From assembly GCF_030162935.1 (NCBI RefSeq), contig NZ_JASAUZ010000045.1:1-64000 (forward strand): a stretch of 64,000 nucleotides of DNA, given 5' to 3'. Below, piece after piece: positions 35,391 through 45,020 of this stretch (within the stretch, counting starts at the first letter, position 1; each line of letters starts with the position of its first letter). Under the pieces are notes generated by a model. That model saw only the letters and a list, made by a program, of their open reading frames with translations, did not search any database and was not told the DNA's origin. A program made the translations under genes and the position numbers. The stretch is from Comamonas halotolerans. GTDB taxonomy: Bacteria; Pseudomonadota; Gammaproteobacteria; Burkholderiales; Burkholderiaceae_C.

Positions 35391-36494
35391 TCACGGAACA
35401 AAGCTGAAGAACAGGTAGACCGCAAAGATCATCAGGTGAACCAGACCAGGCTGGAAGGTCGTATTGCCTGTGCGCAAGGACATGGCTGTAACAAAAAGCG
35501 TGAGCACAAGCAACACAGTGGATTTCGCATCAAGCCCCAGTGTGAGAGGCCAGCCCATGATCAAGGCCACGATGGCAACTGCTGGAATGGTCAATCCGAT
35601 GCTGGCAATGGCAGATCCAATGGCCAAATTCAGACTGATCTGCAAGCGGTTGTCTCGGGCTGCACGCATGGCGGCGGTGAATTCGGGCATCAGCACAATC
35701 GCGGCAATCACGATGCCCAAGATGCTAGCTGGTGCGCCCCAGCGTCCAAGCAATGCTTCCAGGGTGGGCGAAATGCCTTTTGCGCTCAAAACGACAGCGA
35801 TCAAGGCCAGCAGCAAAAAAGCCAGGCTGGTCAGCGCAGTTTTCGTGCTGGGCTCATGGTGCGAGTGGCTCACCTGGAGTTGCGCCGGTGCTTTGATGGG
35901 TACGAAGTACTCCCGGCGGCTCATGGTTTGAAACAGGGTGAAGGCCGTGAACAGCACCAGGGTGATGAGGGCTACAAAGCCCAGTTGCTTGCGCGAGTAG
36001 ACAGGGCCTTCAGCACTGATGACGTAATTGGGCAGAACCAGGGCGATGACGACAATGACTGTCGTTGTGCACAGTGCATCTGTGACCCCCTCCAGATTGA
36101 ACTGTTGAATGCCGTTTTTTCGCCCGCCCACCAGCAAGCTCAAGCCGATGATTCCGTTCAGAATGATCATGACGGCAGCAAAAATGGTGTCACGAGGTAG
36201 TGCCATGGCTTCTTGCTGATTGCTTGCTGAAAGCATCATGGAAACAATCAGGGCCACTTCAATGATGGTGACGGACAGGGCCAGTACCAATGTGCCAAAC
36301 GGCTCTCCCACTTTGAGGGCAATTACTTCGGCATGGTGTACGGCGGTGATCACGCTACCCAGCAGACCCGCACAAAGTAGTGCCTCCACACCGGGCATTT
36401 CGGGCATTGACCAGTACATCAGCAAGACGACCCAACTTGCAAGGGGAATCACCCGAGTCCAGGCGGGATTGTGGTTGCTAGTTGCGAATGCCAT
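35391..36494 (-). CDS. chaA: Calcium:proton antiporter ChaA
   Basis: 367-residue cation exchanger of the CaCA superfamily (E. coli ChaA 366), with about 11 helices. The two alpha-repeat motifs are visible: GEPFGTLVLALSVTIIEVALIVSMM in the first half and LMPEFTAAMRAARDNRLQISLNLAIGSAIASIGLTIP in the second, each with the acidic residue that binds the cation. It exports Ca2+ or Na+ against protons. Convergent with dctA. Confidence 0.93.
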   Translation of the reverse strand: MAFATSNHNPAWTRVIPLASWVVLLMYWSMPEMPGVEALLCAGLLGSVITAVHHAEVIALKVGEPFGTLVLALSVTIIEVALIVSMMLSASNQQEAMALPRDTIFAAVMIILNGIIGLSLLVGGRKNGIQQFNLEGVTDALCTTTVIVVIALVLPNYVISAEGPVYSRKQLGFVALITLVLFTAFTLFQTMSRREYFVPIKAPAQLQVSHSHHEPSTKTALTSLAFLLLALIAVVLSAKGISPTLEALLGRWGAPASILGIVIAAIVLMPEFTAAMRAARDNRLQISLNLAIGSAIASIGLTIPAVAIVALIMGWPLTLGLDAKSTVLLVLTLFVTAMSLRTGNTTFQPGLVHLMIFAVYLFFSFVP

Positions 36495-36736
36495 ACGCCA
36501 TCCTCATCACGAAAAGACCCATGGTGCACGAAAGTGTTGCCTTAATGTGTCTTGCAATAGACGCTGAAAGTGTAGGTAGGTGCGCTACGGGTCGCTCTCA
36601 GGTAGAGAGCAGGCTTGTGCACACAGTGCCGAAATATCGGCAGAAAGCATGGCGAGGGCTTGGCAGTTGTATGTACAAAGGCTCCTGATGGAGCGAGGTG
36701 GTAATGCTTGATTTATACCCAGCCCGTGCGAAGGCT

Positions 36737-37555
36737 TCAGGGCAGGTCGGCCCGTACCAACTCAAATGCCATGCGGATGCGTTGTCCATCGCGCCCGAGC
36801 TTGCGATCCATTGGCAATCGGCCTGCCCAAGCCATGCGGGCGATGGAGGTGTGCAGCACTTCACGGGCTGCCGGAGGCAAGGTCTGCGTCCAGGCTCTCC
36901 AGTGCTTGCGGGCTTGTGCCAATGCGTCAGCGCGCTCAAGAATCCAGGCGGTGGAATGCGCAAAGCACAGTGCATCGCGCGCTTGACAAACTGCCAATGG
37001 CAAATGGGCCGACGGGTCATCTTCAAAATCGATGTAGCCAATCACGCCATCGGGGCAGCGCACAAGGTTTCGGGCAAAAGCCTGGCTGAGGGTGGTTCCG
37101 GCTTTGTGCACCTTGCTGATTGATTGCAAGCCTTGCTTCCAGAGTGCTAGCACTACGTTGGGGCCCCGAGCTATCGCAGCTTCCATTTCGTTGCCCAAAC
37201 TGGGCGTGGGCTCGCCGGGAGCACCCAGGTGGCGCATCACAAAGCCATCTTCGGAGGCGGCCAGCACCTGCGGAGCACGCAAGCCACGTGCTGCAAAGTC
37301 TTGCAGCCGCTGCACCTCGGTGGCCACCGCCACCTTGCCGCCTGGGTTGGGAACGGGGCTGAGTACCGGCATTTTGAAGGCTTTGGCCAATGCTCCCAGC
37401 AACCGGTAACGCCAACTGGGATTGAGTGCCCCTGCGCGCTTGACCCACAAGCTTTCACCGTTTTGCTCATAGCGCATCACGCTGCGCGGCTGGCTCAGTA
37501 CATGGGCTTGCAAAAAAGCGGAGTAGTCGAAAGCGTTGGAGTCGGGCACAGGCAC
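36737..37555 (-). CDS. Kinase-like protein (BUD32/RIO-like fold)
   Basis: About 272 residues resembling small atypical protein or lipopolysaccharide kinases. RYEQNGESLWVKRAG would hold the ATP-binding Lys, ATEVQRLQDFAARG the helix-C Glu, then FVMRHLG (hinge), SKVHKAGTTLSQAFARNLV (catalytic loop with Asn) and IGYIDFEDDP (DFE in place of DFG). The catalytic Asp is not obvious. The start is uncertain: the frame is open to 37723, overlapping the glutamate-synthase-like gene; GTG at 37555 or 37549 and TTG at 37564 are closer candidates without a good ribosome binding site. It is probably co-transcribed with the upstream gene. Substrate unknown. Confidence 0.68.
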   Translation of the reverse strand: MPVPDSNAFDYSAFLQAHVLSQPRSVMRYEQNGESLWVKRAGALNPSWRYRLLGALAKAFKMPVLSPVPNPGGKVAVATEVQRLQDFAARGLRAPQVLAASEDGFVMRHLGAPGEPTPSLGNEMEAAIARGPNVVLALWKQGLQSISKVHKAGTTLSQAFARNLVRCPDGVIGYIDFEDDPSAHLPLAVCQARDALCFAHSTAWILERADALAQARKHWRAWTQTLPPAAREVLHTSIARMAWAGRLPMDRKLGRDGQRIRMAFELVRADLP

Positions 37556-37598
37556 ATCTGGCAAAGCAAGCGGGGCACCAAGCCAGAGGCTTGGCGGG

Positions 37599-39314
37599 CT
37601 AGGTGCTGATTGTGCCCTGTTCTCTTGCCATGGTCGCCGAGGGCTTGAGCGGTGGTGGAGAGATTTGGAATGTATGTGCGCTGGCACGGTTCCAGTACAT
37701 CTTGAATACGTTGTGCTGCTCATCCAGCGATCCCAGCAAAGCTCCGGGTTCTACGCGCAGGACGGTGTTGGCCAACTGGTGCACATGGGAGTCGTTGGTG
37801 CGTCGCACGATGTGGTGGGCGGTGATCTCTCCGGGATGGTGTAGGCCCGCCGCCTGCACCAGCTCTTTGAGCGCGTGCATGGTGCTGCGGTGAAAGTTGG
37901 CAACGCGTGTGGCCTTGTCAGGCACCACCAGTGCTTTCTGGCGCAGTGCATCTTGCGTGGTGACGCCTGTTGGGCAGTGGCCGGTGTGGCAAGTCTGAGC
38001 CTGAATGCAGCCCAGCGCGAGCATGAACCCGCGTCCGGAGTTACACCAATTGGCACCCAGAGCCATCATGCGCGCAATGTCAAAGGCCGTGATCACTTTG
38101 GCTGCGGCACCAATTTGCACGCGGTGGCGCAAATTCACGCCGACCAGCGTGTTGTGCACCAGCAGCAGGCCCTCTTGCAGGGGCACGCCGACATGGTCGG
38201 TGAATTCGACAGGTGCCGCACCAGTTCCGCCTTCCGCACCATCAACCACGATGAAGTCGGGCGTGATGTCGGTTTCCATCATGGCCTTGACCATGGAAAA
38301 CCATTCCCATGGGTGCCCGACACAGAGTTTCATGCCTACAGGCTTGCCCCCAGAGAGGCGGCGCAGCTTGGCAATGAACTGCATCATCTCCACCGGTGTG
38401 TGAAATGCGCTGTGGCTGCTGGGGCTGATGCAGTCCACGCCGACGGGTATGCCGCGTGCCGCAGCAATTTCGGGCGTCACTTTGGCGCCCAGCAGCATGC
38501 CACCATGCCCCGGCTTGGCCCCCTGGCTGAGCTTGAGCTCAATCATTTTGACTTGGGGGTCGGCAGCGTTAGCCACAAAGCGCTCTTCGCTGAAGGTGCC
38601 GTCTGGATTGCGGCATCCAAAATACCCCGATGCCACCTGCCAGATCAGGTCACCGCCGTGTACGCGGTGGTGCTGGCTGATGGAGCCTTCTCCTGTGTCG
38701 TGGGCAAAACCACCAGTACGGGCCCCCAGGTTCAATGCCAGCACAGCGTTGGCGGATAGAGCGCCAAAACTCATGGCAGAGATGTTGAAGACACTGGCGT
38801 GATAAGGCTGGGTACATGCATCTTGTCCCTCCATGGGTTGCCCTGGCGCCCCACCAATCCAGACACGAAAGTCCTGGCTATCCAGCTTGGTGGGCGTCAT
38901 GGAGTGATTGACCCACTCGTAGCCATGCGCAGACACATCCAGCAAGGTGCCAAAAGGGCGGCTGTCGGGCTCACCCTTGCTGCGTTGGTAGACCAGCGAG
39001 CGTTGGGCGCGTGAAAACGGCAGTGCTTCGCGGTCACCCTCAATGAAGTACTGACGCATCTCCGGGCGGATGTACTCCAGCAGGTAGCGCATATGCCCGA
39101 TTACCGGATAGTTGCGCAAGATGGCATGCTGCGACTGACGAAGATCTTGGAGACCGATCACCGTCAACACGGCAGCAACGATGGGCAGCAGCCACCACCA
39201 GCGTCCCCAGAGCAGCGCGGCGACCAGCCCCAGTACAACGGCGACCATGCACAGCGCCAGTACCGTGTAGCGAATGGGAAACAGACCGCGGGAAAAGGAT
39301 GAACCATGAAGCAT
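37599..39314 (-). CDS. FMN-binding glutamate synthase family protein
   Basis: 571 residues. Two N-terminal membrane helices (about 14-58) are followed by a large TIM-barrel homologous to the synthase domain of GltB: FNISAMSFGALSANAVLALNLGA, GEGSISQHH, IELKLSQGAKPGHGGMLLG, VVDGAEGGTGAAPVEF, and the iron-sulfur motif CIQAQTCHTGHCPTGV with three cysteines. It lacks the glutaminase domain, so it cannot be an ordinary glutamate synthase by itself; its reaction is unknown. The kinase-like gene follows on the same strand. Confidence 0.9.
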   Translation of the reverse strand: MLHGSSFSRGLFPIRYTVLALCMVAVVLGLVAALLWGRWWWLLPIVAAVLTVIGLQDLRQSQHAILRNYPVIGHMRYLLEYIRPEMRQYFIEGDREALPFSRAQRSLVYQRSKGEPDSRPFGTLLDVSAHGYEWVNHSMTPTKLDSQDFRVWIGGAPGQPMEGQDACTQPYHASVFNISAMSFGALSANAVLALNLGARTGGFAHDTGEGSISQHHRVHGGDLIWQVASGYFGCRNPDGTFSEERFVANAADPQVKMIELKLSQGAKPGHGGMLLGAKVTPEIAAARGIPVGVDCISPSSHSAFHTPVEMMQFIAKLRRLSGGKPVGMKLCVGHPWEWFSMVKAMMETDITPDFIVVDGAEGGTGAAPVEFTDHVGVPLQEGLLLVHNTLVGVNLRHRVQIGAAAKVITAFDIARMMALGANWCNSGRGFMLALGCIQAQTCHTGHCPTGVTTQDALRQKALVVPDKATRVANFHRSTMHALKELVQAAGLHHPGEITAHHIVRRTNDSHVHQLANTVLRVEPGALLGSLDEQHNVFKMYWNRASAHTFQISPPPLKPSATMAREQGTIST

Positions 39315-39498
39315 GCAGACAACTCCTGTGTAACGGGCACGGGCTTGGCGCGCGGGCTACACTGCCAGCTATCGGCCGCGCATGCATCCGCATGCAGTCC
39401 CGCCCCTTTGCATTGATTGTGCGAATGACGGCGTTATCGCCACGCAGGAGACCGCCGAATTCGTACATGGGCATAAGCCCGCTAACTGACTATACGCC

Positions 39499-40323
39499 AT
39501 GGAAAACCAACACATTGACGCTCCTGAAGTTGAGGCTGCGCTGAGCACTGAAATGCTCGAAGAGCTGGACAACATGCTCGAAGAGATGCGCACACGCGCC
39601 GAAGAAATTCCCCAGTGGGAGTTCTGCGATGGTTTCTTGACGGCTGTGATTTGCACACGCCGCGAGATTCCTGCCGCTGAATGGCTGCCCATGTTGCTGG
39701 GCGATGGCGAAACCCTGCAAGTTGCTGATGGCCAGCCTTTGCCCAAGCTGGATGCCTTCAAGGATGAAGCGCAGCAAGCACGTTTTCTGGAGCTGGTGCA
39801 GCTGCGTATGGACGAAGTGCGCAGCCAACTGGATACCGAGATCAAGTCGCTCGAAGATCAGGCAGCGTTCCAGCCCGAAGTCATGGACACCCGTGGTGCT
39901 CTGCTGATGCTGCCAGAGGCGGAACGTGCGGAGCTTGAAGACGAAGAGATTCCTTCACTGGGCCAGGTATGGGCACTGGGCTTTATGTTTGTGGTGGAAA
40001 ACTGGGCCGAAGAATGGGCTGCTCCCCGCGACAAGGAAGCTGCACAATGGCTGGATGCAGCCATGGAGTTCATTGTCAACCTGACCGAGGACGATGATGG
40101 TGAACCCACGCTGAATCTGTATCACGAAAACGGCCCTGCCTCGACCAGCCAGGATCGTCTGGATGCCTTTGGTGAAGCCGTCTGGGGCGTGTATGACCTG
40201 CGCCAGTTGTGGCGCAGCATGGGCCCCCGTGTGGAGGCGGTGGTCAAGGGCGAGCAACCCGGACGCAATGACCCCTGTACTTGCGGTAGCGGCAAGAAAT
40301 TCAAGAAGTGCTGCGGTGCTTGA
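39499..40323 (+). CDS. UPF0149 (YecA/YgfB-like) protein with SEC-C motif
   Basis: 274-residue acidic protein. The N-terminal two thirds is the YgfB/YecA-type helical domain ([28 protein letters not shown], about residues 42-69, and [19 protein letters not shown]), and the C terminus is a zinc-binding SEC-C motif, [18 protein letters not shown]. YecA binds metal and SecB/ribosome-associated partners in E. coli; a role in protein quality control is therefore possible but inferred. It starts divergent from the glutamate-synthase-like gene, 184 bases apart. Confidence 0.9.
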   Translation: MENQHIDAPEVEAALSTEMLEELDNMLEEMRTRAEEIPQWEFCDGFLTAVICTRREIPAAEWLPMLLGDGETLQVADGQPLPKLDAFKDEAQQARFLELVQLRMDEVRSQLDTEIKSLEDQAAFQPEVMDTRGALLMLPEAERAELEDEEIPSLGQVWALGFMFVVENWAEEWAAPRDKEAAQWLDAAMEFIVNLTEDDDGEPTLNLYHENGPASTSQDRLDAFGEAVWGVYDLRQLWRSMGPRVEAVVKGEQPGRNDPCTCGSGKKFKKCCGA

Positions 40324-40685
40324 TGCGCTGAGCAATAGTTGAGGGCGCAAGCCTTCAATCTCAGACAGAGCTGTGGGTGCTGACCATGCGATTTCAGGCG
40401 TTGAGTTGCTGAAATCCGACATGGCGCTGCGCTGGCAGCTCTTTTTTTGTTGGGTGCCCGCACTAGGCAATGTACGCGTTAAGGCATGCATATCCTGAGT
40501 GATTTATGCCATAGACACACGCTCAAGGAGCTGAAGGGGAGCGGCTGTTGTTGCGGATATGTCTGTTGTACCGCTGCAGTTTGCTCGGGGCATGCTCATG
40601 GCCCAAGCATTGGGATCACGCAATGCGTAATATCGCGCCCTAGCTGCAGCGAGAGCGCTGTCCCCGTGTCTGCCATGTCTGAACC
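40324..40685. other. Intergenic region upstream of the SulP gene
   Basis: 362 bases. A weak terminator lies at 40426-40448 (GCTGC / GCAGC with loop GCTG, then T8). Nothing else recognisable; short frames here are not gene-like. The SulP promoter must lie in the second half. Confidence 0.5.
40426..40448 (+). terminator. Probable terminator of the UPF0149 gene
   Basis: A short 5-bp stem GCTGC / GCAGC, loop GCTG, followed by TC and a run of seven T. The stem is weak, the T tract strong. Confidence 0.5.
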
Positions 40686-42164
40686 ATGTCCCTGCCTTTG
40701 ATAACCCGTTTGCGTGCTGAATGGGCGCCGAGCATTCCGCGAGAACTTCTCGCAGGTGCTGTTGCCACTTTTGCGCTGATTCCGGAAGTGATCGCTTTCT
40801 CGTTTGTGGCAGGTGTCGACCCGTCAGTCGGGCTGTTCGCATCGTTTGTCATCAGCATTGTGATTGCGTTTTTTGGTGGGCGGCCAGCCATGGTGTCCGC
40901 CGCAGCCGGATCGGTGGCGCTGGTGGCTGCACCGTTGGTGGCTTCGCACGGGATTCAGTATTTGTTTGCTGCCGGCCTGCTGGCAGGGGCCATGCAAATT
41001 GTCTTTGGGCTGTGCAAGCTGGGTGTGTTGATGCGCTTTGTGTCCAGTTCGGTGCGCACAGGTTTTGTGAACGCTTTGGCGATCATGATTTTTGCAGCGC
41101 AATTGCCGCATCTGACAGGAGCCAACCTGCCTACCTGGGCCATGTTGGCGTTGGGCCTGCTCATCATCTATGCCTTGCCATGGCTGGGGCAGAAATGGGA
41201 GTTGAAGGCACTCACGGTGATTCCCTCACCATTGATTTGTGTGTTGGTACTGACCGCTGTTGCCGCGTTATTGAGGCTGCCTGTGGCAACAGTGGCTGAT
41301 TTGGGCAAATTGCCCGACGCTTTGCCGCTGTTTGGCTTGCCCGGGGTGCCCGCCTCCATGGAGACGCTGCGCATTATCTTGCTGCCTGCGCTGGCCATTG
41401 CCATGGTGGGCTTGCTGGAGTCGGTGCTGACGGCTGCCGTGGTGGATGAAATGACCAATACGCCCAGCGATAAAAATCGAGAATGCACTGGCCTGGGCGT
41501 GGCCAATATGGCGTCCAGCGTATTTGGTGGTATTGCCGGGTGCGGCATGATCGGTCAAGCCGTGGGGAACGTGAAATATGGCGGGCGAGGGCGCTTGTCC
41601 ACCCTGTTTGCCGGGGTGTTTTTGCTGGTGCTGATGGTGTTGCTTAAACCATGGGTGTCGCAGGTGCCGGTGATAGCGCTGGTTGCCATTATGGTGATGG
41701 TGTCAGCCTCTACCTTTGACTGGAAATCGCTTGGCAATGTCGTTCGCTATCCGCGCCTGTCCAGCGTTGTGATGCTGGCTACCGTGGTGATCACTGTGGC
41801 CACACACAATCTGGCGGCTGGCGTGATTGCGGGTGTGCTGCTGTCCGGCGTTTTCTTTACCTTCAAGGTGGCGCACATGTTGCAGGTGACGCACGAAGAC
41901 GATGCCCACACCGGACAACGCACTTGGTATGTGCGCGGGCAGGTGTTTTTTGCATCGGCCGATGCCTTGGTGGAGAGCTTTGATGTGCGCGCAGTGGCAG
42001 GCCAGCCTGTTTGCATTGATGTGCGTGAAGCTCATTTCTGGGACATCACGGCCATCGGTGCTCTGGACAAGGTGGTGGAGCGCTTGCAGCAGCATGGCTG
42101 CATGGTGGAGCTGCGCGGAATGGATGTGCAGAGCCAGCGTTTGGTAGAGCGCATCAAGACTTGA
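40686..42164 (+). CDS. SulP family anion transporter with STAS domain
   Basis: 492-residue inner-membrane transporter of the SulP/SLC26 family. The transport core (about 1-390) contains ELLAGAVATFALIPEVIAFSFVAGV, GGRPAMVSAAAGSVALVAAPLV, NALAIMIFAAQLPHL and the conserved later segment NRECTGLGVANMASSVFGGIAGCGMIGQ. A cytoplasmic STAS domain follows (about 400-492, VCIDVREAHFWDITAIGALDKVV). Candidate substrates are sulfate, bicarbonate or dicarboxylates; nothing adjacent decides between them. A strong terminator follows. Confidence 0.9.
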   Translation: MSLPLITRLRAEWAPSIPRELLAGAVATFALIPEVIAFSFVAGVDPSVGLFASFVISIVIAFFGGRPAMVSAAAGSVALVAAPLVASHGIQYLFAAGLLAGAMQIVFGLCKLGVLMRFVSSSVRTGFVNALAIMIFAAQLPHLTGANLPTWAMLALGLLIIYALPWLGQKWELKALTVIPSPLICVLVLTAVAALLRLPVATVADLGKLPDALPLFGLPGVPASMETLRIILLPALAIAMVGLLESVLTAAVVDEMTNTPSDKNRECTGLGVANMASSVFGGIAGCGMIGQAVGNVKYGGRGRLSTLFAGVFLLVLMVLLKPWVSQVPVIALVAIMVMVSASTFDWKSLGNVVRYPRLSSVVMLATVVITVATHNLAAGVIAGVLLSGVFFTFKVAHMLQVTHEDDAHTGQRTWYVRGQVFFASADALVESFDVRAVAGQPVCIDVREAHFWDITAIGALDKVVERLQQHGCMVELRGMDVQSQRLVERIKT

Positions 42165-42180
42165 ATGATTGGAGTGCGAG

Positions 42181-42209
42181 AAAAAAGCCCGCAATCGCGG
42201 GCTTTTTTT
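42181..42209. terminator. Bidirectional terminator between the SulP and L,D-transpeptidase genes
   Basis: AAAAAAGCCCGC / GCGGGCTTTTTTT with loop AATC; stem flanked by A and T runs, lying between two convergent genes. Confidence 0.93.
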
Positions 42210-42230
42210 GATGCGAAATATGGGGCCTGT

Positions 42231-43487
42231 CTAGCTCAGCAGGTCTTCAGCAAAGATTTGCCAGCGACCGTCCTGTTTGCGCCAGTATTGGCGTACCGTG
42301 GTGGATGCATTCTTTGCGACATGGAGATTCACGATGCGCACTTCGCCAGCCTCTTCTTTCCATTGGTAGATGGACATATCCTGAACCGTTAGTTGGGAAA
42401 GCGGGCCTAGAGAACCCATGCGGGCGCGGCGCTTATCCAGTGTTTCGGGGCTTGCGAGATCGCGACTGTACAAATTGCCTAGACTTTGCGTGTTCCCCTG
42501 GCGCCAAGCAGCTTGCCAGCGCTCGATTTCATTTTTGAATCCATCTTTCTGGTTTTGCTGCATGAGCCATTGCGGTGCCACCCAATCCAGTTTTTCTGTA
42601 ATCAACACGGGGGTGCGCCGGTCGATCAATGCCATCAGATAAGCGATGTCCGGATTGGATAGCACTACACACCCATCGCTGGCCTGGGGTACGCGCGAGA
42701 ACTGATCGGAAGGAACGCCGTGCAGCCAGATGCCACTGCCTGTACGCCCATGCAAGCGGTCCCAGTCATTGGGGTAATTTACGGTGAGTGCGCCTTGTCC
42801 ATACAGGTCAGGGAGACGTTCCCGTGGAATCTGGCGCCCCACGAAGTAAACCCCTAAAGGCGTGCGTTGATCGCCTTCCAGGCGTTTGTGCACGCCATTG
42901 CGTCCGATCGTCACGTAGAAGTTGCCGATCAATTCCAGACCCTTAAGGCCGCTAGCGAAAACATAAAGGCGAGATTTGCTGGTATCCACAGCAAGCACAT
43001 GGCGCACAGACGTGCCCAGGTGCATCAGATTGCTGGGTACCTTGCCTGGAGGTGGCAGATCAATTGTTGCCTGACGCCGGCGTTGTATTTCATTGTGCAG
43101 ACCTTGGTAGAACTCTGGCGGCGCAATGTCCTGGTCTGCGACCCCCATATTGCGTTTGCTGGGTTCGGTTTGCGATCTGGCCAGCTGCTCGCCCATCGGT
43201 GTCTCACCAGAGCGCATTCGTAGCATGTCGGCATACAGCAGTTGGGCAGCACGGAAGTTGGGCACTTCTTCCGTCAGTTCGGAGACAGCACGGAAGGCTT
43301 CATTAATCTTGCGGTGCTCGATAAGCGCCAGGATTTCAACGAGGCGTTTTTCTGCGTGTGTCTGCTGTGTGGTATCTGCGTGCGCCATATGGCCCCAGAC
43401 GCAAAATACCAATACGCAAAGGAGCAGCAGCACGCGCACAGCGCGCGAGCTTGCACCTAGCTTCTGGCAAGGAGAGAAAGGCAACAT
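42231..43487 (-). CDS. L,D-transpeptidase (YkuD) with C-terminal NTF2-like domain
   Basis: 418-residue exported enzyme that cross-links peptidoglycan or attaches proteins to it. Signal anchor/peptide about 17-37 (ending AHA), a helical region, then the YkuD domain (about 160-290) with catalytic His256 in GIWLHGVP and Cys273 in ASDGCVVLS. The last 105 residues (about 315-418) form an NTF2/SnoaL-like domain (WQAAWRQGNTQSLGNLY, then VRQYWRKQDGRWQIFAED). The start overlaps the stop of the upstream TPR gene (TAATG). The neighbouring TPR protein ends with a similar domain, and both abut the Tad locus. Confidence 0.92.
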   Translation of the reverse strand: MLPFSPCQKLGASSRAVRVLLLLCVLVFCVWGHMAHADTTQQTHAEKRLVEILALIEHRKINEAFRAVSELTEEVPNFRAAQLLYADMLRMRSGETPMGEQLARSQTEPSKRNMGVADQDIAPPEFYQGLHNEIQRRRQATIDLPPPGKVPSNLMHLGTSVRHVLAVDTSKSRLYVFASGLKGLELIGNFYVTIGRNGVHKRLEGDQRTPLGVYFVGRQIPRERLPDLYGQGALTVNYPNDWDRLHGRTGSGIWLHGVPSDQFSRVPQASDGCVVLSNPDIAYLMALIDRRTPVLITEKLDWVAPQWLMQQNQKDGFKNEIERWQAAWRQGNTQSLGNLYSRDLASPETLDKRRARMGSLGPLSQLTVQDMSIYQWKEEAGEVRIVNLHVAKNASTTVRQYWRKQDGRWQIFAEDLLS

Positions 43488-44644
43488 TAACGACCAGTTT
43501 CCTCACGGATGATGCGCCATCTTTCGCCCTCGCGTTGCATGCGCAACGTCTTGCGGGTGGAGGCCTTGTACCCGCCCGATGCATAGTGCTGGCGGAAGCT
43601 GGCGTCCGCGCGGTCACCCTGAATCGCCACTTTCAGATTTCGCACCTCTACCGTGATGGCTGGCTTGCCAACAATGCGCGCTTTGCGCTCGGTTTTCCAC
43701 TCAGTCAGTGAAGAGCCTTGGGGGTCAAACTGACTGCTGTATGCCGCGTAATAGGCATTCATGTCCTGGTTTTCCCAAGCCTTAGCCCAGGCGGCGACCG
43801 CTTTTTCCACAGCTGCCACGGCACGCTTGCTATCGTCTGCTTTGCTTTGTTCTTTGGCGACGGCCACTGCAGGCTTGCTCTCGGGTTCGAGCTTGCGTTC
43901 AGGCTCAACGCGTGGTGAGGAAGCAGCGGGTGGCGTGGCCTCGGCAGTTTTTGCAGGGGGAGGCGTCACGAGTGCGGGCGTGGAAGTTGGCTTGAGCCCA
44001 GGCGCTGCCTGTGTCACAGTGACGGCAGGCGCAGTGGATGGGGGGACTACCGCTGCAGTGACAGCCCCGGAAACTGGTGAAGTCGGGAAGATTTGCTTAA
44101 TGAGCGAGAGCTTGGGCTGAATAGTTTGGCGGCTGCCATCCAGTTGCAGGGCTTTGGCGTAGGCATCACTGGCCATGCGCGCATACAAATCCCCCAAGTT
44201 TTCATGCGCTGTGGCATAGCTGGGGTTGGTGCGAATGGCCTGCTCCAGGACTTGTGCGGCTTTGCGCTCCTCTCCCTTGGCTGCATGCAATACGGCCAGG
44301 TTGTTATAGGGCTCGGGCAAATCGGGATAGTCTTGCGTGAGTGAGGTGAAGACCTGGATCGCTTGATCGTACTTGCGCTGCTCGGCGGCAATCACGCCTT
44401 GCAAAAAACGCATTTGCACGTCATTGGCATTTTGTTTGAGATGGCTTTGTGCACGTTTGGCAGCCTCTGAGAGCTTGCCTTGCTCCAGCAATCTGCTTAC
44501 CTCTTCACTGGCCGAAGTCTGGGACCAGGCACTGCCTCCTGCCAAGGTTAGTGTGCACACCATGCTTGCAGCAGTGACAAATCTTGCAAGACGACGGCAG
44601 TGATCGGTGCCAGAGACCAGGGAAAGCACGGGCGCGAGAGACAT
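43487..44644 (-). CDS. TPR protein with C-terminal NTF2-like domain
   Basis: About 385 residues, exported: a signal peptide ends near GGSAWSQ. The TPR region (about 45-165) shows EEVSRLLEQGKLSEAAKRAQ, YDQAIQVFTSLTQDYPDLPEPYNNLAVLHAAKGEERKA and NPSYATAHENLGDLYARMA. A long Pro/Thr/Ala/Lys linker (about 180-275) leads to a 110-residue NTF2-like domain (VAAWAKAWENQDMNAYYAAY, then MQREGERWRIIREE). Coupled to the L,D-transpeptidase by a one-base overlap. The start at 44644 is chosen to give a plausible signal; 44683 is an alternative. Probably a periplasmic partner of the transpeptidase. Confidence 0.82.
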   Translation of the reverse strand: MSLAPVLSLVSGTDHCRRLARFVTAASMVCTLTLAGGSAWSQTSASEEVSRLLEQGKLSEAAKRAQSHLKQNANDVQMRFLQGVIAAEQRKYDQAIQVFTSLTQDYPDLPEPYNNLAVLHAAKGEERKAAQVLEQAIRTNPSYATAHENLGDLYARMASDAYAKALQLDGSRQTIQPKLSLIKQIFPTSPVSGAVTAAVVPPSTAPAVTVTQAAPGLKPTSTPALVTPPPAKTAEATPPAASSPRVEPERKLEPESKPAVAVAKEQSKADDSKRAVAAVEKAVAAWAKAWENQDMNAYYAAYSSQFDPQGSSLTEWKTERKARIVGKPAITVEVRNLKVAIQGDRADASFRQHYASGGYKASTRKTLRMQREGERWRIIREETGR

Positions 44645-45020
44645 GTAGGGCACTTTCAACGAACAGTCGGTGGTTGGCTGCATCTTTGCTTTGAAGCTGG
44701 ATGCCAAAGCTGAAAATTTTATGCGGATTCGGTTGATTGACTCTCTATCCAGGGTGTTTTAAACGGAATATCCAGCATCTACTGCGAGGATGTGGTGGAA
44801 ATGGATAAGCAAGGCATTTTTAAAAGTGGAAATAGAAAATCCAAATCAATATTTGCCTGTTGTTAGATTGTAAATATTTGTGTGGTTTTTGACTTATTGT
44901 TTCGCGAGTTCTTTTCCTACAAGTTGCCAAGGCTCACTTTGTTAAATTCTGTGACCAACTTGAAATACTAAGTTGCTGGTTTTTTGAATCTGAAAGTTTA
45001 TTTAATGGAAGGTGGCTATC
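44645..45020. promoter_or_regulatory. AT-rich divergent region upstream of flp
   Basis: 376 bases between the TPR gene and the pilin gene, clearly more AT-rich than the rest of the window from about 44750 on. It must carry the pilus promoter. TTGACT at about 44889 is a possible -35, but no matching -10 is present, so activator dependence is likely. No gene is seen. Confidence 0.45.
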
